From NCBI GenBank assembly GCA_021817185.1, contig JAKAVU010000033.1, positions 1 to 13,867 of the forward strand: DNA of 13,867 nt. The letters run 5' to 3'. Source of the stretch: a bacterium (GTDB taxonomy: Bacteria; Chloroflexota; Dormibacteria; UBA8260; Bog-877). Below the pieces are notes generated by a model, which was not told the DNA's origin, searched no databases, and worked only from the letters and a program-made list of their open reading frames with translations. This document shows, in pieces, positions 8,301 to 13,780 of the stretch (position 1 is the stretch's first letter; each line of letters starts with the position of its first letter). Made by a program: the position numbers and the translations under genes.

Positions 8301-8485
8301 TGGTCCGGCTGGTTCGAGCCAATACCACGGTCGACTGGACCATCAAAGAGCAAGCCCGGGCAAAGCTTCGTAGCACGGTTCGGAGACTCCTGACCAAGTA
8401 CCACTATCCGCCGGACAAGAAGGGTGCCGCGGTCGATCTGGTACTGGAGCAGGCAGAGCGGCTGGCCGTGGAAGTGGTGTCATGA
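5384..8485 (+). CDS. hsdR: Type I restriction endonuclease subunit HsdR
   Basis: This ATP-dependent DNA translocase/endonuclease cuts unmodified DNA when joined to HsdM-HsdS. It is 1033 residues, a full-length HsdR. The N-terminal PD-(D/E)XK nuclease shows RRPDVL (Asp145) and IELK (Glu159, Lys161). The SF2 helicase motor shows Walker A APGSGKS (Lys305), motif II DEAH (411-414), motif III GFTGTP, and motif VI QAISRVNR (660-667). The C-terminal ~300 residues are helical and would bind the methylase core. All catalytic residues I checked are present. The ATG overlaps the hsdS stop (ATGA), which implies translational coupling. A strong stem-loop lies just after the stop. This should be the last gene of the operon. 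Confidence 0.97.
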   Translation: MKSFIAESSVEETCLDYFRELGWQVLYGPDLAEDGKAPERSGYKDALLEGRLRAAIERLNPELDVASVRQVIATLRRPESADVLAENARIYNLLTNGVPIERRDASGQTRHDLARLIDFENPDLNDFLAVNQFTVQGDRSTRRPDVLTFVNGIPLGVIELKVPGEERATLHGAYEQLRTYAAEIPALIAYSGINVISTGTEARSGALGGVYEHYAPWKTIDGYHEAPEGTPELEVVIRGVFEPARFLDMVRNFTVFSGERSGLVKRIAKYQQFRAVNRAVAATLRAMARGDGRGGVIWHAPGSGKSFQMLFFVNKILRHPAMANPTAVLLTDRDSLDDQLFEEVFSHAKTLPERPEQASSRDHLRKLLAQKASGGIVFSTMQKFGRSNEDRAAGTHFPLLSARSNIVVIADEAHRTQYDLLDGLARNLRDALPNAVFIGFTGTPIEKADRNTREVFGDYIDIYDMTQSIEDEATVKVYYEPRLAKVELPEEVRATIDDEFATVTERAEVDSRDRLKSRWARVEAVVGAKDRLREVAADIVDHWEQRLSREPGKALIVCMSRRICVDLYDAIVSLRPDWHSDDDAKGKIKVVITGAATDGPELNRHVRNRDRLSVIEDRAKDPDDPLEIVIVRDMWLAGFDSPPMHTMYVDKPMQGAGLMQAISRVNRSFREKGGGLVVDYIGIAESLRAALQDYTERDRDRKDVGDTLDRALDALQEHWELCCGFLYGFPWREELASGSPQAFLEAIAGATRFLLSGDLDLPDLFIKHARMANQAFTLAVSLADSKRYRDDLAFFQAVATDLRRQRATERGQITDEGEFETALRQMVSKAVVGTGIVDIYADAGLAKPDISLIDEEFAARAQKSPQPNVQIEMLRRLLKDEVKAVAKRNVVMEHKFSELLERATKAYTNRSLTAAQVIAQLVEMAREMKEERKRGTLLGLPDDELAFYDAVSQNGSAILVLGDDTLKQIAHDLVRLVRANTTVDWTIKEQARAKLRSTVRRLLTKYHYPPDKKGAAVDLVLEQAERLAVEVVS

Positions 8486-8489
8486 ACGG

Positions 8490-8512
8490 TCGCGGTGGGT
8501 CTCCCGCCGCGA
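8490..8512 (+). terminator. Stem-loop terminating the hsd operon
   Basis: TCGCGGTGGG (8490-8499) pairs with CCCGCCGCGA (8503-8512) around a TCT loop. This is a 10-bp G/C-rich stem with one G-T wobble, starting 5 nt after the hsdR stop. No T-tract follows, so it resembles the U-less hairpins reported in high-GC bacteria rather than the classical type. It lies before the convergent end of the DUF4062 gene at 8591. Confidence 0.55.
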
Positions 8513-8590
8513 TGGCTGCCCAACTCTGGGAGTCCGCATTAGCCACCATCTCGCGTTCGCTTTCACGGGTGGATACCTGGCCCCTGTCGT

Positions 8591-9748
8591 TCACCATGAG
8601 GTCTGTCCCTCAACTCGCCGGATGGCCGGCCGTGGCTGTCCCGACGTGGCCCGCGGCTGCCAATCCACTCGCAGCAACCTCCTTCCTTCGAGTCGGGCAC
8701 CCAGGGCGACAGCCGCGACCCGCTCGGCCCGCCCGGCGCCCACGAGGGCTTCGGTGAGGAGGAGACTAAGTATGGGCCGAACCGATTCCTCGGGCAGACG
8801 AGCCGCAGCGAGCCCCCCAAGAGGGTCGCCGATGGGGCTACCAAGTCGGAGGATCCCCGTCGGCTCAGCCTCTCCGAAGAGAACCTTGCGTAGGAGAATG
8901 TCAGTGATCTCATCCCGCGAATAGGTTGCAGTCACGGCAAGGCGTACGCCCGCCGGGAATCCCATGTCATAGGGCTCGGTATCACTCGCCAATTGCAGGC
9001 TCACCTGAGTGCCTACCTTCGCCGTCACCTTTGTGCGTACCTTCTCAAGGCGCACGCTAATGGAACTATCTGCGTAGGTGAGTCGCTTTATGGTACTGGT
9101 CAGCAGACTTGGCCTCCAGCGCACGAGCTGCTGCACTATCCCGCGGTCGTATATGGTTGCCTCCACCTGAAAGCGGCGACCATCATTGACCACGGAGTGA
9201 GCTCGGAAGACGAGCTGGCCGAGCTTACACCAGGGCGACGTTTCCTCGGCCGCGATGGCCGAGAGCCGATCCCTCACGGCCGACCCCAGGCTGGTGGCAT
9301 TCGCGTATGAGCCGGTGACGTGGAACTTCCTTACCTCCTCCACGAAGCTCCGCTGATCACCCTGAAAGTCCTCCCCTTCGGCGACATAAGTACAGATTCT
9401 CAGACCCTGCCGCTCCGCCTCACGGAACTCAGTGTGGGTTGCGGACAGTCTCGAATCTTGGAGCCGACCGTAGCTACGGCCGAGGATGCCGATGTAGATG
9501 GTGCTGCCCGCCACCTCCGAGAGGTAGGCGGCCTCTGGATCATCGTCCCTCCCTCCAAACTCCTCGAACATGACCGGAGTCGCACACAGGTCCCTGATAG
9601 CCTTAGCCACAGCGAGGCGCTCTTCTTGCAGGGCTTCCTGGACGGACGAGATGAACACCCGCCTGCCGCTACCCCACGAACACACTTCCGACGGACTCAG
9701 CTTCGGCCTCGCCGCTCTGAGATCGATCGTGAGATTGGTCTTCCCCAT
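8591..9748 (-). CDS. DUF4062-domain protein (TIR-like fold) with unknown C-terminal domain
   Basis: This is a 385-residue protein. Residues about 29-170 match DUF4062: RRVFISSVQEALQEER, then the segment EFGGRDD...YLSEVAGSTIYIGILGRSYG, then SATHTEFREAE (Glu107 in the position of the conserved acidic residue), and a later VTGSY...L stretch. DUF4062 is a Rossmann-like domain related to TIR, found at the N-terminus of multidomain proteins that are often linked to defence or signalling. No Walker motif is visible in this protein, and residues about 175-385 match nothing I recognise. An upstream GTG at 9763 is in frame, but GGAGG lies inside that extension, 8 nt before ATG 9748, so 9748 is the likely start. 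The gene converges on hsdR and diverges from the MerR-like gene across about 100 bp. NADase activity is possible but not shown. Confidence 0.8.
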   Translation of the reverse strand: MGKTNLTIDLRAARPKLSPSEVCSWGSGRRVFISSVQEALQEERLAVAKAIRDLCATPVMFEEFGGRDDDPEAAYLSEVAGSTIYIGILGRSYGRLQDSRLSATHTEFREAERQGLRICTYVAEGEDFQGDQRSFVEEVRKFHVTGSYANATSLGSAVRDRLSAIAAEETSPWCKLGQLVFRAHSVVNDGRRFQVEATIYDRGIVQQLVRWRPSLLTSTIKRLTYADSSISVRLEKVRTKVTAKVGTQVSLQLASDTEPYDMGFPAGVRLAVTATYSRDEITDILLRKVLFGEAEPTGILRLGSPIGDPLGGLAAARLPEESVRPILSLLLTEALVGAGRAERVAAVALGARLEGRRLLRVDWQPRATSGQPRPAIRRVEGQTSW

Positions 9749-9788
9749 CGACAGAACCTCCACTTTAGTTTCGGCGACCTTGGCTGGT

Positions 9789-9804
9789 AGGCGCCACTTC
9801 GCCT
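9789..9804. promoter_or_regulatory. Inverted repeat in the divergent DUF4062/MerR-like intergenic region
   Basis: AGGCG-ccactt-CGCCT is a perfect 5-bp inverted repeat with a 6-nt spacer. It sits in the 102-bp gap between the divergent starts at 9748 and 9851. MerR-type regulators bind inverted repeats in such gaps, and one of the two genes encodes a MerR-like HTH, so this is a candidate operator. The arms are short and G/C-rich, so chance is a real alternative. I could not place -35/-10 boxes here with confidence. Confidence 0.25.
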
Positions 9805-9850
9805 GGGCATCAGGGTGCCACCCTCCTCAGTGGGAAGATAGAGGCTAGAA

Positions 9851-11086
9851 ATGCAACCTGAAGAGGCCACCCCGCGCCTCACCCAAGCCAGACTCATCCA
9901 GCTGCTCGGCGATCGGGGCTATCCGATGACTCCGAGGCGGCTCACCGACTGGGTGCGTCGGGGCCTCTTGCCTCCGATGACGCGAAGCGCCCGCGGCCCG
10001 GGGGATGGCCCGGGTGCCATGTACTATTGGCCCGATCACCAGGTTCTCCTTAGAGCCGCCACTTTGTGCGAATGCCTCTCGCTTCGCCACCGTACCGAGT
10101 CGGCCACGCTGCTCACTTGGTTCTGTGGGTTCCCCTACCCCATCGGCCCGATGAGACTCCGGTGGGCCACTTGGCAAGCGGACCGACTCAGGAGGACAGT
10201 CAAGTATCTGGTGGGAGATGAACCCGCCCATGTGACGCCAGCGGACCTTGCGGAGCCAGCCGCCCAGGAGGAGTTTCGATCCCGTGCCGGTCGGCGTTTA
10301 GGGCTGAGAGCGCTCACTGTGCTCGAGCGCACCCGCTTTGACTCCGGCTACCACCCCGCCGAGTCGCTATCCGACCTCGATGCTGATGCCGTCAAGAGAG
10401 CCCTGCTCAGCTTTGGCCCCAGTGGTGTTGGCGTGCTCTCCGTGATCACGACGGCCGATGTGGGCAAACTTCTTGCGGCTTACCAACTGAGCTTCGCGGC
10501 GGGGACCCTGCCCGATCGGCTGCGCCGCTTGCCTGAGGACATCCTCTTGGCTGCCCGCGAGGACTTCGAACTCCTTGCATCCCCGTTGTTGGCGCTCCTC
10601 TTGGAGGCACTCGAAAGCCCCAGAGCATCGTTTCGGTACAGTGCCCACGCGGCCCTGTCTAACCTCCCGAGACTCGGTATTCTCCTCGGCGAAAGGTTCC
10701 TGCTGGCAGACATCGCAGCACGAACCCACGGCCTGGCTGATGCCCTGGACGAAACCAGGCGACTGATTGAGGGCTTCTGGGCCACGCCAGGGGTAGCTGA
10801 AGGCTTGAACGAGTTCAGAGGCGACCCTGCCGTACAGAACGCCTTCGTCCAGGCGTTCGCACCACCACATGGTGACGAGCAAGGGGCGGACGCTGGACCA
10901 CACTTGTGGTCGCTTTGGGAGAGTCAACAGGACCTCGCGCCCGCCCGAGCGGCCATGGCCGAGCTATGGAAGCCCATCTCGGCTATCTGGCAGCCGCATC
11001 TCGCCCCGCTCGTCAAATTGTTGGAAGGACTGGGCGATGCGAGTGCCCCTGTGCTCGCTGCCAGCTCCTCGACTCAATCGCAATAG
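9851..11086 (+). CDS. MerR-like HTH protein with large helical C-terminal region
   Basis: This 411-residue protein has a MerR-type winged helix-turn-helix at residues 10-62: LTQARLIQLLGDRGY, then the TPRRLTDWVRRGLLPP recognition part, and a wing ending AMYYWP. The remaining ~350 residues are rich in Ala, Leu and Arg and appear helical (for example LLASPLLALLLEALESP and the nearby HAALSNLP). They lack the short coiled coil of classical MerR regulators and any ligand-cysteine cluster, and I recognise no named domain. The start has GAGG six nt upstream. It is the only plus-strand gene between two minus-strand genes (DUF4062 and AlbA_2). It diverges from the former and converges on the latter, so it probably regulates the DUF4062 promoter and perhaps its own. 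The helical region may sense a signal or bind a partner. DNA binding is likely; the rest is open. Confidence 0.75.
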   Translation: MQPEEATPRLTQARLIQLLGDRGYPMTPRRLTDWVRRGLLPPMTRSARGPGDGPGAMYYWPDHQVLLRAATLCECLSLRHRTESATLLTWFCGFPYPIGPMRLRWATWQADRLRRTVKYLVGDEPAHVTPADLAEPAAQEEFRSRAGRRLGLRALTVLERTRFDSGYHPAESLSDLDADAVKRALLSFGPSGVGVLSVITTADVGKLLAAYQLSFAAGTLPDRLRRLPEDILLAAREDFELLASPLLALLLEALESPRASFRYSAHAALSNLPRLGILLGERFLLADIAARTHGLADALDETRRLIEGFWATPGVAEGLNEFRGDPAVQNAFVQAFAPPHGDEQGADAGPHLWSLWESQQDLAPARAAMAELWKPISAIWQPHLAPLVKLLEGLGDASAPVLAASSSTQSQ

Positions 11087-11123
11087 GTGCCAGAGTCCTG
11101 AGGGGGGGACCCCGTTTGTCTGT

Positions 11124-11169
11124 CCAGGTGACCTGTACCCCAAATCCACTGGGGTGACCCCAAACCTGG
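11124..11169. terminator. Nested hairpin between convergent genes
   Basis: An inner stem ACCCCA/TGGGGT (11137-11142 and 11150-11155, 7-nt loop) lies inside an outer CCAGGT/ACCTGG pair (11124-11129 and 11164-11169). It sits in the 145-bp gap between the stops of the MerR-like gene (11086) and the minus-strand AlbA_2 gene (11232). The symmetric position suits a bidirectional terminator, though there is no T-run. GGTGACC and ACCCCAAA each occur twice in the same stretch. Confidence 0.4.
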
Positions 11170-11231
11170 CCAGCGCCGAATGTGTCCGCCCGAGACGGTC
11201 CTGCGCAGACCTAGAGGTACCTGATCGTCGG

Positions 11232-12548
11232 TCATAGGCGGCCCCACATCCCTTGTTGGCCCGTTCGGGCTGCCAGGGCGCGCCCCACCCTCTGTTCTAT
11301 GAATCGGTTCAAGTCCGCGGGCCGTGCCTCGTAGGTGCTTGATCCATGCCGGACGTAGTAGACGATGTGCCCTTGGTCGATGCGCACTCCATACGGAGGA
11401 TGCTCTCCCGGGGACACCGCGGCGACAAGCACCAGTTTCTCATCAACGCAGCAAATGTCAGCCGAGATATCCGGAGTCGGCTCTACCTTGCTGTGGATCT
11501 TGTCGATGAGAGCTCTCGTCACCTCATCTGGTGTACCGCCGAGCCCGACAATCTCGCGGGACTCATCAGCAACACCGAATAACAAGATGCCGCCATCGCC
11601 GTTTGCAAACGCTGCGACGGTCTTTAGCAGAGTATCGGTTCTGATCGTCTCCTTGAACTCCAGCGTCTCCGTTTCCCACCCTGCTGTCCAAGCCCTGACT
11701 TGAGTCACCATGTCGGGCGGTTCGAACTCCACGTCCCCCGTATCAGTGTGCCACCCCGTCGGAGTTTGTTGTAGGTAGCGGTAGTCCAACCACTGAGAGT
11801 CTTTCGACAGAACTACCCAGAGCGGGCTTGGAATGCCGTTCTTGAGTTGGACCCGTCGCGTAGACGTTCGGTTGATGCGGCGGTTCGACCACGTAAGCAC
11901 GCTCTCACTCCCTACTCCAAGTTGCAGGCCGCTCACGCCATGCCCTCGGATCGGAACTTTGATTTCGTCTTGAGTTATGAATAGAGGGCCGATTCTGGCA
12001 GTCCGATCTTGCCAGTCGATGCGCAGACCTGCACTAGCATTTCCCGTCGGGGGCTCACTGACCTCGTAGACCAACTGAGTGATCGCCACGTCTGAGTGGG
12101 CGAAGAAGGGAAGACCGGGCCCGACTAGGAAGCGGGCCTGCGGCGCGTTGTCAGCGGTACAATGCCACTCCGCTCGGACGAATGGCCACTCGGAAGAGAG
12201 CCATGGGCTGCGCGAGCGGCTAGGATGACGATTGGCGTTCATGACGACTCTATCCGTCGGGATAGGGTCGACGAGCGGAGCTGTGCCATCTGGCAGGACC
12301 GCGCCAGTCATGATCCAGTTGGCAGCCTCGTGGCCACTGATCACCCCTATCCAAAACCCAACCTCCGGGTACGGATACCATAGCGGAGCGCTTGGCCGCC
12401 TCTCCCCCGGCACCTGGATTCTCATGTGAAGCATCCGTGGAGGGCTGGCGCGGCGATCTATGGCGACCCGAGCCAGAACCTTAGGTTCATCCGCCAGGAG
12501 CTGCATCAGATCGTTTGGGTTGACTGGCCCAGCCGGCAGTACGGCCAT
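11232..12548 (-). CDS. Protein with novel N-terminus and C-terminal Schlafen AlbA_2 domain
   Basis: This is a 438-residue protein. Residues about 285-430 form a Schlafen AlbA_2 domain: ETETLEFKE, then LLKTVAAFANGDGGILLFGV, then EIVGLGG, and later IVYYVRHGSSTYEA. In vertebrate Schlafens this fold carries an RNase site. The aligned acidic residues are present here: Glu292 and Glu297 with Lys299, and Asp328 as a possible third acid. Bacterial AlbA_2 domains usually sit at the N-terminus of ATPases or regulators. Here the domain is C-terminal, behind about 280 residues of Trp-, Pro- and beta-strand-rich sequence that I do not recognise. The ATG at 12548 lies 8 nt after a TATGAT box on the minus strand, which fits a leaderless start. 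Third-position GC looks lower than in the Lon-like gene. A nuclease or nucleic-acid-binding effector is plausible; it is not established. Confidence 0.8.
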   Translation of the reverse strand: MAVLPAGPVNPNDLMQLLADEPKVLARVAIDRRASPPRMLHMRIQVPGERRPSAPLWYPYPEVGFWIGVISGHEAANWIMTGAVLPDGTAPLVDPIPTDRVVMNANRHPSRSRSPWLSSEWPFVRAEWHCTADNAPQARFLVGPGLPFFAHSDVAITQLVYEVSEPPTGNASAGLRIDWQDRTARIGPLFITQDEIKVPIRGHGVSGLQLGVGSESVLTWSNRRINRTSTRRVQLKNGIPSPLWVVLSKDSQWLDYRYLQQTPTGWHTDTGDVEFEPPDMVTQVRAWTAGWETETLEFKETIRTDTLLKTVAAFANGDGGILLFGVADESREIVGLGGTPDEVTRALIDKIHSKVEPTPDISADICCVDEKLVLVAAVSPGEHPPYGVRIDQGHIVYYVRHGSSTYEARPADLNRFIEQRVGRALAARTGQQGMWGRL

Positions 12549-12556
12549 TTGCCGAG

Positions 12557-12562
12557 ATCATA
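12557..12562 (-). promoter_or_regulatory. -10 box for leaderless start of the AlbA_2 gene
   Basis: TATGAT on the minus strand ends 8 nt before the ATG at 12548 and differs from TATAAT at one position. No Shine-Dalgarno sequence lies between them. A -35 box at the usual distance is not evident. Confidence 0.45.
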
Positions 12563-12647
12563 TTCGACCAGCAGGCCCCGATGCCACCAGCGTAGCTATC
12601 TCGTGTGCCAAGCATCTGTTGTGTTGGTCCAACGTGCCTCAAGGCAG

Positions 12648-12830
12648 TCATCCGGCGGCCCTCTCTTGGCCCGCCCGGTCGTCCGGGGTAAGCAGCCCGG
12701 CCCACCCCTGGCGAGGTGGTGCCGGCTGCACCGACCCGAGTCGAGGGAACCCCCTGCGTCCGCACACCTCGCACTTGAGAGTGCGATCCAGGGTGCCCGA
12801 GCAGCCCGGCTGCCGGCACTTGTAGGTCAT
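12648..12830 (-). CDS. Small C4 zinc-ribbon-like ORF (doubtful)
   Basis: This is a 60-residue ORF beginning MTYKCRQPGC and continuing TLKCEVCGRRG. The C-x4-C and C-x2-C pairs, 10 residues apart, could bind one zinc ion. Codons in this first half are strongly G/C-ending; the second half is a low-complexity tail with no recognisable domain. There is no ribosome site. The start codon overlaps the broken 5' end of the Mth938 fragment on the other strand, so the ORF straddles a probable recombination junction. It may be a fragment of a larger zinc-ribbon protein, for instance from a mobile element, or chance. Between the AlbA_2 start (12548) and 12826 I see nothing else coding. Confidence 0.25.
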   Translation of the reverse strand: MTYKCRQPGCSGTLDRTLKCEVCGRRGFPRLGSVQPAPPRQGWAGLLTPDDRAGQERAAG

Positions 12831-13110
12831 CGACCGGGGCGAGATCAGAAAGCGAAAGAAGAAGGCATCCAAGCAGTACCGGGCCGCCTACGGCCATACC
12901 CCTCTCTCGATCAAGGAAGAGACCGCGTGGCGCTGCCGCCGGCTGGTGGTCGGGACTGGAGCTCAGGGCGCATTGCCTGTGATGGAAGAAGTCCTACAGG
13001 AGGCCAGGCACCGCAAGGTAGAGCTGCTGAGTGTTCCGACCGAAGAGGCGATCGCCATCCTGAACGGCAGTGGCAAGGACACCAACGGCATCCTGCACGT
13101 GACCTGCTGA
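12826..13110 (+). pseudogene. Mth938-domain protein, 5'-truncated
   Basis: From 12826 to the TGA at 13108-13110 the frame encodes 94 residues. They follow the Mth938-domain family pattern: VIDRGEIRKRKKKASK, then GHTPLSIKEE, CRRLVVGTGAQGALPVMEEV, VELLSVPTEEAIAILN, and the terminal TNGILHVTC. The family's N-terminal strands (about 20 residues, including the initiator Met) are missing. A TAG lies in frame immediately upstream at 12823-12825, and no usable start occurs before residue about 40. Upstream sequence in all three frames shows none of the expected N-terminus, so this looks like a truncation by recombination and not a simple frameshift. Mth938-domain proteins are small and poorly characterised. 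The gene is probably chromosomal backbone broken at the island edge. The assignment is from recall of the family pattern. Confidence 0.65.
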
Positions 13111-13125
13111 GCCCCGGAAGAGCAG

Positions 13126-13165
13126 GTCCCCGTGAATCCCTTGAAAGGCGACCAGCACCGGGGAC
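13126..13165. repeat. 7-bp inverted repeat upstream of the NUDIX gene
   Basis: GTCCCCG (13126-13132) and CGGGGAC (13159-13165) are perfect inverted repeats with a 26-nt loop. They lie between the Mth938 fragment and the NUDIX start. The repeat could be the old terminator of the truncated gene or a regulatory site. The loop is long, so the structure is weak. Confidence 0.25.
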
Positions 13166-13170
13166 GGGGG

Positions 13171-13176
13171 CATACT
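13171..13176 (+). promoter_or_regulatory. -10 box for leaderless start of the NUDIX gene
   Basis: CATACT ends 6 nt before the GTG at 13183, which fits a leaderless start. It supports choosing 13183 over the in-frame GTG at 13132, which lacks both a ribosome site and a -10 box at this spacing. Confidence 0.4.
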
Positions 13177-13182
13177 GGACAC

Positions 13183-13665
13183 GTGGCGGAGCAACCCGTA
13201 AGGCAGCGAAAAGCCGGGCGGATCATTTTGGTGGACGAGTCCGGCCGCTGCCGGCTCTTTCGAGGTGGCGATCCGGCTCGACCCGAGGCGGGCACGTGGT
13301 GGTTCCCGCCGGGTGGAGGCGTCCAGCCTGGGGAGTCGGCAGCGGAATCGGCACGGCGGGAGCTGAGAGAGGAAACCGGGCTGGAGGCCCAGGACCTCGG
13401 CCCCATCGTGCTGCGGCGCCAGGTTGAGTACGACTTCGAGCGCGTCCACTACTCCCAAGACGAAGCCTACTTCCTGGTTCGCTGCCACCACTTCGACATC
13501 AGCGACTCTGGCTGGACCGAGAACGAACACCGAGTGGTCCGGGAGCATCGCTGGTGGTCGGTCGATGAGCTACGGGCAACCACGGACACCGTGTACCCAG
13601 AAGGGCTAGAAGCTGTCCTGGAGACCTTGGCGGCAAGTCCCCGCACGGCCGTGGACCCGATGTGA
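13183..13665 (+). CDS. NUDIX hydrolase
   Basis: This is a 160-residue hydrolase of nucleoside diphosphates linked to another moiety, which needs a divalent metal. The Nudix box is complete: Gly45-x5-Glu51-x7-Arg59-Glu60-Leu-x-Glu63-Glu64-x-Gly66-Leu67. It is preceded by TWWFPPGGG, the usual strand before the box. The later segment WTENEHRVVREHRWWSVDEL is typical of the C-terminal part of the domain. Substrate cannot be told from sequence. The start at 13183 follows a CATACT box; the upstream GTG at 13132 would add 17 residues unlike the family. The last 12 residues are encoded opposite the conserved block of a GrpB remnant, so the original C-terminus may have been replaced at a junction. It is a single gene with no obvious tie to the defence genes. 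Confidence 0.9.
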   Translation: MAEQPVRQRKAGRIILVDESGRCRLFRGGDPARPEAGTWWFPPGGGVQPGESAAESARRELREETGLEAQDLGPIVLRRQVEYDFERVHYSQDEAYFLVRCHHFDISDSGWTENEHRVVREHRWWSVDELRATTDTVYPEGLEAVLETLAASPRTAVDPM

Positions 13666-13745
13666 TCAACTCGGAGCGCAAGCGGACCGAGCGCTTGGCG
13701 AATAGCCGCGGCTTCACGCTCAAACGGAGTCAAGTCCCTTTGATT
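13626..13745 (-). pseudogene. GrpB-family protein remnant
   Basis: Read on the minus strand, this encodes TPFEREAAAIRQALGPLALR followed by VDHIGSTAVRGLAAK. That is the N-terminal signature of the GrpB/UPF0157 family, related to nucleotidyltransferases, whose members continue with a PVIDI-like motif. Homology stops abruptly at this Lys (13626-13628), and no frame restores the following motif. The classical VPGLAAK has an Arg in place of Pro. About 120 residues of the family domain are missing. The remnant overlaps the 3' end of the NUDIX gene on the other strand, which marks another recombination junction. It is not a working gene. Confidence 0.55.
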
Positions 13746-13780
13746 GGTGGAAATTAGGGAGGGGGACTGAGGGCAGGTCA

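Noticed and set aside
7643..8404. 253-codon minus-strand ORF inside hsdR
   Set aside because: Antisense shadow of a conserved HsdR C-terminal region; no start signal or domain.
8482..8757. ORF starting ATGA over the hsdR stop, 91 codons
   Set aside because: It runs through the strong stem-loop at 8490-8512 and over the 3' end of the better-supported DUF4062 gene. Its translation is low-complexity Pro/Arg/Ala with no family resemblance.
9749..9763. In-frame GTG giving a 5-residue longer DUF4062 protein
   Set aside because: The GGAGG for the ATG at 9748 lies within this extension, so 9748 is favoured.
13132..13182. Upstream GTG start for the NUDIX gene
   Set aside because: It has no ribosome site or -10 box, overlaps one arm of an inverted repeat, and adds residues unlike the family.
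12426..13427. 333-codon plus-strand ORF across the right edge
   Set aside because: It overlaps the AlbA_2 5' end, the Mth938 fragment and the NUDIX gene in the wrong frame, and its composition is Arg/Pro-rich noise typical of high-GC shadows.
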